A stretch of 64,000 nucleotides of DNA, taken from DATKQY01 sp035532475 (GTDB lineage: Bacteria > Actinomycetota > Acidimicrobiia > Acidimicrobiales > Bog-793). The notes beneath the pieces are model-generated. The model had not been told where the DNA came from. It made no database searches and saw only the letters and a list, made by a program, of their open reading frames with translations. A program made the translations under genes and the position numbers. Shown piece by piece: positions 8,466 to 17,546 of the stretch (the first letter of the stretch is position 1; each line of letters starts with the position of its first letter). The stretch lies in NCBI GenBank assembly GCA_035532475.1, contig DATKQY010000067.1, positions 1-64,000 of the forward strand. The letters run 5' to 3'.

Positions 8466-8766
8466 GCGCCCGACCCTCGACCTCTACCTGAGCTTTAGGT
8501 TCCCACCGACCCGAGCTGGGCTATCACCGCCAGAGATGGGTTTCTCACAACGCGATCGCCCGTCAGACGCACGACGTTGACGTTCACGTCAGATAGTCTC
8601 GGGGCCGTCGTCCATCCCTACCCCGAAGCGCCGGCGTGGCTGGGCGCCGTGACCGCCGCGATTCCCTCCAGGCGCCGGCGAGCGCCCCGGGCCAACGCGG
8701 TCAGCGCACGAGCGCTGGTCGCCCGAGCGGCGATCGGGGAAGTCGGCAGGAGGACTCGAGAGCGAC
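8466..8766. promoter_or_regulatory. Leader region of the MFS-MerR operon with a palindrome
   Basis: No gene is seen. TGACG and CGTCA arms (8578-8582 and 8587-8591) form a 14-base palindrome directly before TAGTCT (8594-8599), which could be a -10 element. A regulator site at this place would fit control by the MerR protein encoded downstream, but the link is inference. AGGAGGA at 8748-8754 is the ribosome site for the GTG at 8767. Confidence 0.35.
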
Positions 8767-10617
8767 GTGGCACAGATCCAGACGGAGTCGGCGGAGGGGG
8801 CACCACGACCCGGGAAGGGCCGACCCGCCCGAACCCCGGCGCACCCGGATCGCTACAAGTGGATCGCGCTCTCGAACACGACGCTCGGCATCTTGATGGT
8901 GACGGTCAACTCCTCGATCATCCTCATCGCGTTGCCGGACATCTTCCGGGGCATCAAGCTCAACCCGCTCGCGCCCGGGAACACCAGCTATCTGCTCTGG
9001 ATGCTGATGGGCTTCATGGTCTGCACGGCGGTCCTGCTCGTCAGCTTCGGGCGCATCGGCGACATGTACGGGCGAGTGAAGATGTTCACCCTTGGGTTCG
9101 CCGTCTTCTCGGTCTTCTCGGTCCTGCTGTCGGTCACCTGGCTGGACGGCAGCGCCGGGGCGCTCTGGCTCATCCTGATGCGCGTGGGCCAGGGTATCGG
9201 CGGGGCGTTCCTCTTCGCGAACTCCGCGCCGATCCTGACCGACGCGTTCCCGCAGAACCAGCGTGGCCTCGCGCTCGGGATCAACAGCGTCGCTGCGATC
9301 GCCGGGGCGTTCATCGGACTCGTCCTCGGCGGGCTGCTCGCGCCCGTCGAATGGCATCTCGTGTTCCTCGTCTCGGTACCGTTCGGCATCTTCGGCACCG
9401 TCTGGGCCCGCTTGAAGCTGCGCGAGCAGGGGCAGCGCCACGTCACGACGATCGACTGGTGGGGCAACTGCACGTTCGCGCTCGGGCTCGTCGCGCTGCT
9501 GGTCGGGATCACCTACGGGATCGAGCCGTACGGCGGCCACACGATGGGTTGGACCAGCCCCAAGGTGCTGGCCGGGCTCATCGGCGGTGTCGTCCTGCTC
9601 GGCGCGTTCGTCGTCATCGAGCGGCGGGTGCAGCGCCCGATGTTCAACATGGCCCTCTTCCGCATCAGGGCCTTCTCCGCGGGCAACCTCGCGACCCTCC
9701 TCGCGTCGATCGGGCGCGGTGGTCTGATGTTCATCCTCATCATCTGGCTGCAGGGCGTCTGGCTCCCCCAGCACGGCTACAGCTTCGCCGTGACGCCGTT
9801 GTGGGCCGGCATCTACATGCTCCCGTTGACGGTCGGTTTCCTGATTGCCGGGCCGCTCGCCGGGTTCTTCTCCGACCGCTTCGGTGCGCGGCCGTTCGCG
9901 ACGGGCGGCATGGTGCTCGCCGCGCTGAGCTTCGGGCTGCTCGAGGTGCTGCCGGTGGACTTCTCCTACGTCTACTTCGCCCTCCTGCTCCTGCTGATGG
10001 GCCTCGCGATGGGGATCTTCTCCTCGCCGAACCTCGCCGGCATCATGAACAGCCTGCCGCCCGAGCAGCGCGGCGCGGGTGCCGGCATGCTGAACACGTT
10101 CCAGAACTCCGCCCAGGTGCTCTCGATCGGCGTGTTCTTTACCCTCATCATCCTCGGGCTCGCGCGCACCCTTCCCCACGCCCTCTACCGCGGGCTCGTG
10201 GCCCAGGGCGTCTCGAGCGCCGCGGCGCACCGGGCGGCGGCGCTTCCCCCCGTGGCGAGCCTGTTCGCGGCGTTCCTCGGCTACAACCCGATCCGCACGC
10301 TCCTCGGCGCCTCCCTCACCCACCTTCCGGCCGACCGGGTCACCTTCCTCACGAGCCGGGCGTTCTTCCCGCGTCTCATCGCTGCTCCGTTCGAGTCCGG
10401 GCTCGGCGAGGCGTTCACCTTCGCCGTCGTCGCCTGTCTGGTCGCCGCGGCAGCCTCGTGGCTTCGTGGCGGGAAGTATGTCCACGGCGCGACGGAGCCC
10501 GGTGGCGTCGGGCACGGGGCGGCGCCCGAGCCCGCCGGCGACGACCTCGCCGCCGACGCGAGCGGGCCCGCCGTGGCGGCCGACTCCGCTGCCGCGCCCG
10601 GGGGCCGGACGCGATGA
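8767..10617 (+). CDS. MFS transporter, DHA2-like drug exporter family
   Basis: The 616-residue inner-membrane protein has about 14 hydrophobic segments, as expected of the DHA2 (EmrB/QacA-like) proton-driven exporters. Family marks are the GRIGDMYGRVKMF loop after the second segment, the RVGQGIGGAFLFAN motif, and ISFSDRFGAR-like text (FFSDRFGARPFA) in the second half. The N-terminal 35 residues and C-terminal 50 residues are polar and lie in the cytosol. GTG 8767 is chosen because AGGAGGA lies 12 bases upstream and no ATG fits. It overlaps the MerR gene by four bases (ATGA), so the two are translationally coupled and the regulator probably controls export. The substrate is unknown. Confidence 0.88.
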   Translation: MAQIQTESAEGAPRPGKGRPARTPAHPDRYKWIALSNTTLGILMVTVNSSIILIALPDIFRGIKLNPLAPGNTSYLLWMLMGFMVCTAVLLVSFGRIGDMYGRVKMFTLGFAVFSVFSVLLSVTWLDGSAGALWLILMRVGQGIGGAFLFANSAPILTDAFPQNQRGLALGINSVAAIAGAFIGLVLGGLLAPVEWHLVFLVSVPFGIFGTVWARLKLREQGQRHVTTIDWWGNCTFALGLVALLVGITYGIEPYGGHTMGWTSPKVLAGLIGGVVLLGAFVVIERRVQRPMFNMALFRIRAFSAGNLATLLASIGRGGLMFILIIWLQGVWLPQHGYSFAVTPLWAGIYMLPLTVGFLIAGPLAGFFSDRFGARPFATGGMVLAALSFGLLEVLPVDFSYVYFALLLLLMGLAMGIFSSPNLAGIMNSLPPEQRGAGAGMLNTFQNSAQVLSIGVFFTLIILGLARTLPHALYRGLVAQGVSSAAAHRAAALPPVASLFAAFLGYNPIRTLLGASLTHLPADRVTFLTSRAFFPRLIAAPFESGLGEAFTFAVVACLVAAAASWLRGGKYVHGATEPGGVGHGAAPEPAGDDLAADASGPAVAADSAAAPGGRTR

Positions 10618-11117
10618 GCGCCCGCGCGCCGAGCACCACCTCGCCGTCCGTCGCGCCCGATGACCCGGCGGCGAGGACGCTCATCCGGATCGGCGAGGCG
10701 GCCCTTCGCACCGGGGTCTCCGAGCGCACGCTGCGCTACTACGAGGAGATTGGCCTGCTCTGCCCGGCGGCGCACAGCCCCGGCGGGACCCGCCGCTACG
10801 GCGAGGAGGAGCTCGCACGCGTGCTGCGCATCCGCGAGCTGCAAGAGCTGATGGGGCTGAACCTCGAGGAGATCCGAAACGTGCTCGGCAGCGAGGACCG
10901 TCTCCTCGCGCTGCGGGCCGCATGGCGGCGGAACCCCGACGACGAGGAGCGTCGCCGGATCCTCGAGGCGGGCCTCGCGGAGCGCGAGGCCCTGCACGCC
11001 CGCGTCAGCCGCCAGCTCGAGCGGATCGCCGGCTTCCTCGCGGAGCTGGAGGCGAACATGCAGCGCAACCGCGAGCTGCTCGTCGAGCTCGACCGCCCGG
11101 GGCCGCCCGGGCCCTGA
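10614..11117 (+). CDS. MerR-family transcriptional regulator of the exporter operon
   Basis: The 167-residue protein has a MerR-type winged helix-turn-helix at about residues 24-95 (RIGEAALRTGVSERTLRYYE, then GGTRRYGEEELARVLRI). A coiled-coil dimerisation helix fills the C-terminus (about 110-160). It lacks the Cys cluster of metal-sensing MerR proteins, so a small organic ligand or drug is the likelier effector. The start overlaps the MFS stop. Single-gene MerR partners of exporters typically activate the exporter when its substrate binds. Confidence 0.88.
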   Translation: MSARAPSTTSPSVAPDDPAARTLIRIGEAALRTGVSERTLRYYEEIGLLCPAAHSPGGTRRYGEEELARVLRIRELQELMGLNLEEIRNVLGSEDRLLALRAAWRRNPDDEERRRILEAGLAEREALHARVSRQLERIAGFLAELEANMQRNRELLVELDRPGPPGP

Positions 11118-11141
11118 GCCCGCACGGTCGCCGAGGCGGCC

Positions 11142-11486
11142 TCACGCCTCGGCCGCGTACTCCTCGAAGGCCGCCAGCACCCTCGGTCCCCAGACGGTCC
11201 CGGGTCCGCCGTTCAGCATCACGACGACACCCATCGCCTCGGCGAGCTCGGCCCTCGTGACGCCGGCGCGCGCCGCGCTGCGAGCGTGGGCGGCGATGCA
11301 GCCGTCACACTCCCTCGTCGCCGCGACGGCGAGCGCGATCAGCTCCTTCATGCTCACCGAGAGCACGCCCTCGGCCATCGCGGCGCGTCCCATCGCGGCG
11401 TAGCCCCCGATCACGTCGGGGATCAGCTCCCGGAGGTCGCGCGCCGGTGCACGCAGCTCTTCCAGCGTCTCGTGGGCGTTCGCCAT
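11142..11486 (-). CDS. AhpD-like carboxymuconolactone decarboxylase-family protein
   Basis: The 114-residue protein has the family's redox-type motif ECDGCIAAHARSAARAG, with the Cys-x2-Cys and following His of AhpD-like proteins. These are alkylhydroperoxidase or peroxiredoxin-reducing proteins acting in the cytosol, often as trimers or hexamers. ATG 11486 follows GGAAGGGGA; the longer frame upstream reads as shadow. It is convergent with the MerR gene and its upstream region borders the flgB promoter. True decarboxylase activity is unlikely in CxxC members. Confidence 0.85.
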   Translation of the reverse strand: MANAHETLEELRAPARDLRELIPDVIGGYAAMGRAAMAEGVLSVSMKELIALAVAATRECDGCIAAHARSAARAGVTRAELAEAMGVVVMLNGGPGTVWGPRVLAAFEEYAAEA

Positions 11487-11594
11487 CGCTCGGGCACTCC
11501 CCTTCCGCTCGGCGCCACCGGCTGCGGCAGCGCGCCGCCAGGCACGGTAGCCCGGTGATCGCCGCGGTGGGTGGGGGGTGACGCGCTGATCGCG

Positions 11595-11623
11595 CTCAAA
11601 GTCATGGCGATCGCTGTCGTTAG
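11595..11623 (+). promoter_or_regulatory. Predicted flagellar-sigma promoter of the flgB operon
   Basis: CTCAA (11595-11599), 18 bases, CGTTAG (11618-11623), about 80 bases before flgB. It is identical in both elements and spacing to the flbD and flhA sites. Confidence 0.7.
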
Positions 11624-11704
11624 GGGACCGCGACGCGGAGCATGGATCGCCCCGCTGCTGGCCACGGACGGCCCCGACCGACGAGTAGCACACAGGGGTA
11701 GGCA

Positions 11705-12043
11705 ATGGCCGACGCGGTCCAGGCGATCAACATCTTGAACTTCGCGCTCGACTCGATCCAGCAGCGCCAGCAGGTCCTCGCCAACAACATCGCGAACCAG
11801 GACACGCCGGGCTTCCAGGCCTCGGTCGTGACCTTCGAGAACTCGCTGTCGCAGGCGTTGCAGGGCGGCGGGACGGCAAATGCGGCCATCGTTCCCGAGG
11901 GTCTGCAATCCGGCACGAACGGCAACAACGTCAGCCTTCCGGCCGAGATGTCCCTCATGAGCCAGACGGGCCTCGAGAACCAGGCCGTGTCGAACGCACT
12001 GACGAGCGAGTTCACCAGCTTGCAGACGGCCATCCAGGGCTAG
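11705..12043 (+). CDS. flgB: Flagellar basal-body rod protein FlgB
   Basis: The 112-residue protein has the rod/hook N-terminal signature LANNIANQDTPGFQA at about residues 28-42 and a heptad C-terminal helix ending in LTSEFTSLQTAI. FlgB is the proximal rod subunit that caps the MS ring, exported by the flagellar type III system. It opens the operon and is followed by flgC and fliE, the standard rod trio. The length is slightly short for the family. Confidence 0.93.
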   Translation: MADAVQAINILNFALDSIQQRQQVLANNIANQDTPGFQASVVTFENSLSQALQGGGTANAAIVPEGLQSGTNGNNVSLPAEMSLMSQTGLENQAVSNALTSEFTSLQTAIQG

Positions 12044-12096
12044 CTGCGCGCGTCCTGCACGACACCGGAACGAACGAGAGGAAGGAGGGCTGCCGA

Positions 12097-12516
12097 ATGT
12101 CGATGTTCCCCACGATCGACGTGGCCGGCTCTGCGCTTGGCGTCGACGCCACGTGGCTCGACACGATCGGCGGCAACGTGGCCAACGCCGAGGACGCCGT
12201 CACGCCAGGCAAGCCCGTCTACCGCGACCAAGAGGTCGTCGCCGTCCCCCAGACCCAGTCCTTCATCCCGGGCCAGTCGGGCGCCGGGCTCGGCGTGCAG
12301 GTGAAGGCGATCGCGCTCGGCAGCGCGAAGGGCGTGACCGTCTCCGATCCCCAGAACCCAGCGGCCAACGCGAAGGGGATGGTGACGTACCCGGACGTCT
12401 CGCTCAGTCACGAGATGGTCTCGCTCGTCGAGGCGCAGACCTCCTACGGGGCGAACGCATCCGTCCTCCAGAACGCCGACACCGCCTACAAGGCGATCCT
12501 CGCCATCAAGGACTGA
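12097..12516 (+). CDS. flgC: Flagellar basal-body rod protein FlgC
   Basis: The 139-residue protein matches FlgC throughout: N-terminal helix with DTIGGNVANAED, a GVQVKAI strand, the characteristic DPQNPAANAKGMVTYPDV motif, and a C-terminal MVSLVEAQTSYGANASVLQ helix. It builds the proximal rod. The start follows GAGAGGAAGGAGG closely. One base separates its stop from fliE. Confidence 0.95.
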   Translation: MSMFPTIDVAGSALGVDATWLDTIGGNVANAEDAVTPGKPVYRDQEVVAVPQTQSFIPGQSGAGLGVQVKAIALGSAKGVTVSDPQNPAANAKGMVTYPDVSLSHEMVSLVEAQTSYGANASVLQNADTAYKAILAIKD

Positions 12517-12517
12517 A

Positions 12518-12835
12518 ATGATCCCCGCGATCCCGGCAATCTCAGCCATCACCTCAGCGTCTCCGTCGGCCGCCGTGCCGTCGGCGGCCGCGTCGAGCGC
12601 GGGGGCGGCGGGCAGCAGCAGCGGCTTCTCCAACCTGCTCGGCAACGCCATCGATCAGCTGCAGGGCGTCACGCAGAACGCGCAGACCCTCTCGATCCAG
12701 GGCGCGACCGGCCAGGCGAACATCGCCGACGTCACGGTCGCGTCGACCGAGGCGAGCCTGGCGCTCGACCTCGTGACGGCGACCAGGGACAAGGCGGTCG
12801 CCGCCTTCAACTCGATCATGTCGATGACCACCTGA
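12518..12835 (+). CDS. fliE: Flagellar hook-basal body protein FliE
   Basis: The 105-residue protein has an Ala/Ser-rich N-terminus and the conserved FliE C-terminus: FSNLLGNAIDQLQ, the VASTEASLALDLVTATRDKA segment and a closing YxNIM-like FNSIMSM. FliE joins the FliF MS ring to the rod and is an early export substrate. It is placed directly before fliF. Confidence 0.93.
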   Translation: MIPAIPAISAITSASPSAAVPSAAASSAGAAGSSSGFSNLLGNAIDQLQGVTQNAQTLSIQGATGQANIADVTVASTEASLALDLVTATRDKAVAAFNSIMSMTT

Positions 12836-12845
12836 GAGGAATGAG

Positions 12846-14450
12846 ATGGCAGTCCTCCCCTTCGACGCGCGGAAGCTGAACGGTGCCTGGGAGCGGTCGC
12901 GCCGCTTCGTCGGCGAGTTCACCCCGGGCCAAAAGGCCGTCACGGTCGTCGCGATCGTCGGCGTCGTCATCGGCAGCTTCATCTTCCTCACCCGCTCGTC
13001 GACGCCGACCTACACCACGCTCTTCGCCAATCTCCAGGCCCAAGACGCCGGCACCATCACCCAGAAGCTCACCACGGACCATGTCCCCTACCAGCTGGCG
13101 GACGGCGGGACGACGATCCTCGTCCCGATGAACGACGTCAACCAGGAGCGGATCAACCTCGCCGAGTCGGGGCTTCCCTCGAACGGGACGATCACGTTCC
13201 AGACCCTCTCCTCCACCGGAATCACCTCCTCGCAGTTCGTGCAGAACGTCGACTACCAGCAGGCGCTCGAAGGCCAGCTCGTCCAGACGATCGAGTCGAT
13301 CCAGGGCGTGCAGAGCGCCAAGGTCTCCCTCGTCCTGCCCGACACGACGAGCTTCGCCGTCGGCAACACCCAGTCGCCCTCGGCGTCGGTCCTCGTCGAC
13401 CTGGCGTCGGGCACGACGCTCACGAGCGAGCAGGTCCAGGCGATCGTGCACCTCACGGCCTCGTCGGTGCCGAGCCTGAACCCCCAGGACGTGACGGTCG
13501 TCGACAACAACGGCGACGTCCTCTCAGCTCCGGGCGTGGACACCTCCGCCAACCAGAACGCCCAGCAGACCACCGCCTACGACAACGCGCTGTCGACCTC
13601 GATCACCACGATGCTCGCCCGGGTGCTCGGCCCGAACAACGCCGCCGTCCAGGTGCACGCGGTCCTCAACTTCAACCAGGTGCACACGACGACCAACGGG
13701 ATCGCGACCAACAAGAACGGCAAGCCGATCTCGGCGCCGACCAGCCAGTCCACGACGAAGCAGACCTTCACCGGCTCGGGGGCACAGGCCGCCGGCGCGC
13801 TCGGCTCCGGCCAGCCCAGCTCGACGAACCAGAACGGGACCTACTCCTCCACCCAGACCCAGGTGAGCAACGCCCTCAGCCAGGTGACCCAGACGGTCGA
13901 CCAGGCGCCAGGGCAGGTGCTGCAGACCTCGGTCGCCGTCCTCGTGAACGCGAAGGCCCCGAACGCCAAGCAGCTCGCCCAGATCAAGAGCGAGGTCGCT
14001 GCGGCGGCGGGGCTCAACTTGAAGGGCGGGGACACGCTCGTGGTGAGCGCCCTCCCGTTCGCCGCGACCCCGGCGGCCGCCGCTACCCCGAAGGTGGCGA
14101 TGATGGCCAAGCTCAAGGGCTACGCGCCCGCGGCCGGTCTCGTCATCTTGATCCTGCTGCTCTTCTTCTTCGCCCGCCGCTCCGCGAAGAAGCAGCGGCC
14201 GCGCTTTGAGGAGGTGCCGATCTCCTCGCTGCCCGAGCTCGCCCCGCTGTCGATGTCGATGGAGCCGGACACCGGTGAGCTGCCGGCCATCGCGATCGGG
14301 ACCGAGATGGGCTCGCTCATGCCCGCCACCGCGCCCGTGCCGAGCGACGTCGACCACTACATCCAGAACAACACCGACGAGGTGGCCCAGCTCATGCGGT
14401 TGTGGTCCCACGAGCGAGCCGCCCTGCGCTCGGGGAGCTCCCAGTCGTGA
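12846..14450 (+). CDS. fliF: Flagellar MS-ring protein FliF
   Basis: The 534-residue protein has an N-terminal cytosolic helix, a first membrane segment at about 32-52, ring-building domains (YTTLFANLQAQDAGTI; SSQFVQNVDYQQALEGQL; SAKVSLVLPD), a second membrane segment near 425-442 (GYAPAAGLVILILLLFFFAR) and a cytosolic tail. The tail ends in NTDEVAQLMRLWSHE, the FliG-binding helix. It forms the membrane base of the motor and houses the export gate. The stop overlaps the fliG GTG. Confidence 0.95.
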   Translation: MAVLPFDARKLNGAWERSRRFVGEFTPGQKAVTVVAIVGVVIGSFIFLTRSSTPTYTTLFANLQAQDAGTITQKLTTDHVPYQLADGGTTILVPMNDVNQERINLAESGLPSNGTITFQTLSSTGITSSQFVQNVDYQQALEGQLVQTIESIQGVQSAKVSLVLPDTTSFAVGNTQSPSASVLVDLASGTTLTSEQVQAIVHLTASSVPSLNPQDVTVVDNNGDVLSAPGVDTSANQNAQQTTAYDNALSTSITTMLARVLGPNNAAVQVHAVLNFNQVHTTTNGIATNKNGKPISAPTSQSTTKQTFTGSGAQAAGALGSGQPSSTNQNGTYSSTQTQVSNALSQVTQTVDQAPGQVLQTSVAVLVNAKAPNAKQLAQIKSEVAAAAGLNLKGGDTLVVSALPFAATPAAAATPKVAMMAKLKGYAPAAGLVILILLLFFFARRSAKKQRPRFEEVPISSLPELAPLSMSMEPDTGELPAIAIGTEMGSLMPATAPVPSDVDHYIQNNTDEVAQLMRLWSHERAALRSGSSQS

Positions 14451-15580
14451 GCCCCACCGAGGCTCCCGAGGCCGAGCAGGCCCTGGCGCCGGGCGCATCG
14501 CCCCACTCCGTCTTCGAGCGCCCCGGCCAGCACGGCACGATCCGCGGGACGAAGACCAACAACAACAGCTCGCCCCGCCTCGAGCAGCTGACCGGCCAGC
14601 AGAAGGTCGCGGTCGTGCTCGCGCAGCTCGGCACCGAGAGCTCCGCCTCGATCCTGCGCTCGCTCTCCGACGAGGAGGCGGTCGTGTTCACGACCGAGAT
14701 CGCCAACCTCCCCCCGCTCGACCGCGACGTCGTCGAGGCGGTCGTGCGGGAGTTCGTCGACCGGGTCAACGCCTCGCGAGCCGTCGGCCAGGGCGGCCTC
14801 GACCGCGCCCGCTCGATCCTGTCGGCCACCCTCGGCGCCCAGCGCGCCGAGGAGGTCCTCTCCCAGATCCACGGCAAGGTCGCCGTCGGCCCGCTCGCCT
14901 TCCTCTCCCAGGCCGACCCGAACCACGTCGTCCCGTTCCTGATCGACGAGCACCCACAGACGATCGCCGTGATCCTGGCGCACCTGCCGGCCGGGGACGC
15001 GGCCGCGCTGATGGACGCGCTGCCGAGCGACTTCCGCGCCGAGGTCGTCCAGCGGATCGCCACGATGGACCGGGTCGCACCGGACGCCATCAGCCAGGCA
15101 GCGAGCCTGCTCGCCGGCAAGCTCCGCGGTCTCATCTCGACCGGCATGTCGGTGCCCGGCGGCATCCCCTCGCTCGTCGAGATCCTCAACCGCACCGACG
15201 GCTCGACGGAGAAGCAGGTGCTCGCCGACCTCGAAGAGCGCGACCGCGAGCTCGCCGAAGCCGTACGCGCCCGAATGTTCACCTTCGAAGACGTCCTCGC
15301 CCTCGACGACCGCACGCTGCAGATCGTGCTCCGCAGCGTGAGCGTGAACGATCTTGCGCTCGCCATCAAGGGCTCGGGCGACGACGGCGAGGTGATGGAC
15401 AAGCTCCGTCGCAACCTCTCCGACCGCGCCGCCGCCGAGCTCGACGAGGAGATGGAGGTCATGGGGGCCGTGCGCATCTCGATGGTCGACGCCGCCCAGG
15501 CGAACATCGTGCGGATCGTGCGCGACCTCGAAGCCGAGGGCACGGTGGTCCTCGCCCGCGCCTCGGACGAGATGCTGTGA
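14447..15580 (+). CDS. fliG: Flagellar motor switch protein FliG
   Basis: The GTG at 14447 overlaps the fliF stop (GTGA) and gives 377 residues, with about 40 residues of disordered N-terminus before the LTGQQKVAVVLAQLG domain. The middle domain carries the EHPQTIAVILAHL motif (EHPQ). The C-terminal domain holds FEDVLALDDRTLQIVLR and the charged torque helix region near the end. FliG couples the MotA stator to the C ring. The frame extends upstream inside fliF, but that part is shadow. Confidence 0.95.
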   Translation: MSPTEAPEAEQALAPGASPHSVFERPGQHGTIRGTKTNNNSSPRLEQLTGQQKVAVVLAQLGTESSASILRSLSDEEAVVFTTEIANLPPLDRDVVEAVVREFVDRVNASRAVGQGGLDRARSILSATLGAQRAEEVLSQIHGKVAVGPLAFLSQADPNHVVPFLIDEHPQTIAVILAHLPAGDAAALMDALPSDFRAEVVQRIATMDRVAPDAISQAASLLAGKLRGLISTGMSVPGGIPSLVEILNRTDGSTEKQVLADLEERDRELAEAVRARMFTFEDVLALDDRTLQIVLRSVSVNDLALAIKGSGDDGEVMDKLRRNLSDRAAAELDEEMEVMGAVRISMVDAAQANIVRIVRDLEAEGTVVLARASDEML

Positions 15581-16212
15581 TGACCATGGCCGGTGCCGGC
15601 GCGCACCCGATCCTGCGGAAGGCCGACGGCGGGCACCGCATCTCTCCCGTCCGCCCCGAGCTGCTCGCGGCCGTCAACCCGTTCGAGACCGCCCGCTCGG
15701 AGTCCGCAGCCCGTGGCTACGAGGAGGGCCGCCGGGCGGCGACCGAGGAGGCGCAAGCCGAGCTCGCGGCCGAGCGCGACTTCGCCGCGACCAAGCTCGC
15801 CGCGGCGCTGGCCGCGCTCGAGGCGGCGACCGCCGAGTCCCGGGAGGCCTTCGATCGCCTCGCCGCGACCCTGGAGGGGCGCATCACCGGGCTGGTGCTC
15901 GAGCTCGTGGAGGAGCTGTTCCAGCGCGAGGTCGCCGTCGCGGCGTCGCCCGGGCGCGACGCCATCGCGAGGGCGCTGCACCTCGCGCCGGCGGAAGGGC
16001 CGGTGGTCGTCCGGCTGCACCCCGAGGACGCCGCCACCCTCGGCGAGCACGCCGTCGGCGCCCGCGCCCTCACCGTCCGCCCGGACCCCGCGATCGCCCG
16101 GGGCGGATGCGTGCTCGAGGTCGGCTCGACCCTGGTCGACTCGCAGGTCGACTCGGCGCTCGAGCGCGTGCGCGCCGTGCTGGACGGCACGGACGGGGGC
16201 GGGTCGAGATGA
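15580..16212 (+). CDS. fliH: Flagellar export ATPase regulator FliH
   Basis: The 210-residue protein starts at an ATG overlapping the fliG stop (TGATG). It has a Glu/Ala/Arg-rich central coiled coil (about 45-110), which includes GYEEGRRAATEEAQAEL, and a C-terminal domain with VVVRLHPEDAATL and the VLEVGSTLVDSQVDSALERV motif typical of FliH/V-ATPase E-like proteins. It binds FliI and docks it to the C ring. Identity rests on both position and these motifs. Confidence 0.88.
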   Translation: MTMAGAGAHPILRKADGGHRISPVRPELLAAVNPFETARSESAARGYEEGRRAATEEAQAELAAERDFAATKLAAALAALEAATAESREAFDRLAATLEGRITGLVLELVEELFQREVAVAASPGRDAIARALHLAPAEGPVVVRLHPEDAATLGEHAVGARALTVRPDPAIARGGCVLEVGSTLVDSQVDSALERVRAVLDGTDGGGSR

Positions 16213-17546
16213 CCGAGCTGCTCGCCGCCGTGCGTGCCCAGGCGCTCGCAGCCTGCCGGCCCCGCCGCTACGGACGCGTGGTCCGGATGGTCGGCATGTC
16301 GATCGAGGTCGCCGGTATCTCGGCGGCGATCGGCGACGGTTGCATGCTCCATCGCGACGGGGAGCCGATCCTCGCCGAGCTCGTCTCCCTCCGTGACGAC
16401 CGCAGCACCTGCCTCGCGCTCGGCGACACCACGGGCCTGAAGGCGGGGGCCCTCGTCGAAGAGCTCGGTCGCCCGCTACCGGTCAAGGTCGGCCCCCAGC
16501 TGCTCGGGCGGGTCCTCGACGGCCTCGGGCGCCCGATCGACGACGGGCCGCCGCTCGTCGGGCTGGAGGAGGTCGGCATCGACGGCGTACCTCCCCATCC
16601 GCTCCGACGCGGCCTCGTCGACGAGCAGCTCGCGCTCGGCGTGCGCGTCCTCGACGGCCTCCTGCCCTGTGGCAAGGGTCAGCGCCTCGGGATCTTCGCC
16701 GGGTCCGGCGTCGGCAAGAGCTCGTTGCTCTCGATGATCACCCGCGGCAGCTCGGCCGACGTCGCCGTCGTCGCCCTCGTCGGCGAGCGCGGCCGGGAGG
16801 TGGCCGAGTTCATCGCCCGGGACCTCGGGCCCGAGGGCCTTCGTCGAGCCGTGGTGATCGTGGCGACGTCGGACGAGCCGGCGCTCGTGCGCATCCACGC
16901 CGCCTTCCTCGCGACACGCATCGCCGAGTGGTTCCGCGACGGCGGCGCCGACGTGCTGTTGATGATGGACTCGCTGACGCGCTTCGCGATGGCCCAGCGC
17001 GAGGTCGGACTCGCCGCCGGCGAGCCGCCGGCGACGCGCGGCTACCCACCGAGCGTGTTCGGGCTCCTCCCCCGCCTCCTCGAGCGTGCCGGTACCGCCG
17101 AGCGCGGCTCCATCACGGGCCTGTACACCGTCCTCGTCGAAGGTGACGACATGAACGAGCCGATCGCGGACGCCGCCCGCTCGATCCTCGACGGCCACAT
17201 CCAGCTCACCCGCGCGCTCGCCGAGGCGGGGCACTTCCCCGCGATCGACGTGCTCGGCTCCGTCTCCCGGGTCGCCCCCGCCGTCGCCCAGGCCGAGGAC
17301 CTGGAGGCGGCGTACGAGATCCGGCGCCTGCTGGCGGCCTGGCGCGACGCCAAGGACCTGATCGAGATCGACGCCTACGCCAGGGGGTCCAACCCGGTCG
17401 TCGACCGGGCGATCGGCCTGAAGCCGGCGATCGACAACTTCTGCCGCCAACGCATCTCGGACCTTTCGACGCTGGAGGAGACGCGCCACCGGCTCGCCCG
17501 CCTCTTCGCGCCGCACTCCCCCGCCCTCTCGGAGGTTCAGCAGTGA
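16209..17546 (+). CDS. fliI: Flagellum-specific ATPase FliI
   Basis: The 445-residue protein is an F1-beta-like ATPase. It shows Walker A GSGVGKSSLL near residue 164, VALVGERGREVAEFI, Walker B LLMMDSLTRFAMAQRE and the GSITGLYTVLVEGDDMNEP segment of type III ATPases. It energises unfolding and delivery of export substrates at the FlhA/FlhB gate. The ATG at 16209 overlaps the fliH stop; the upstream extension is shadow. Confidence 0.96.
   Translation: MTELLAAVRAQALAACRPRRYGRVVRMVGMSIEVAGISAAIGDGCMLHRDGEPILAELVSLRDDRSTCLALGDTTGLKAGALVEELGRPLPVKVGPQLLGRVLDGLGRPIDDGPPLVGLEEVGIDGVPPHPLRRGLVDEQLALGVRVLDGLLPCGKGQRLGIFAGSGVGKSSLLSMITRGSSADVAVVALVGERGREVAEFIARDLGPEGLRRAVVIVATSDEPALVRIHAAFLATRIAEWFRDGGADVLLMMDSLTRFAMAQREVGLAAGEPPATRGYPPSVFGLLPRLLERAGTAERGSITGLYTVLVEGDDMNEPIADAARSILDGHIQLTRALAEAGHFPAIDVLGSVSRVAPAVAQAEDLEAAYEIRRLLAAWRDAKDLIEIDAYARGSNPVVDRAIGLKPAIDNFCRQRISDLSTLEETRHRLARLFAPHSPALSEVQQ

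Noticed and set aside
8701..10515. 604-codon open frame antisense to the MFS exporter
   Set aside because: It is the mirror of a well-supported transporter gene; the product is a charged, low-complexity Asp/Glu/Arg/His string typical of shadow frames.
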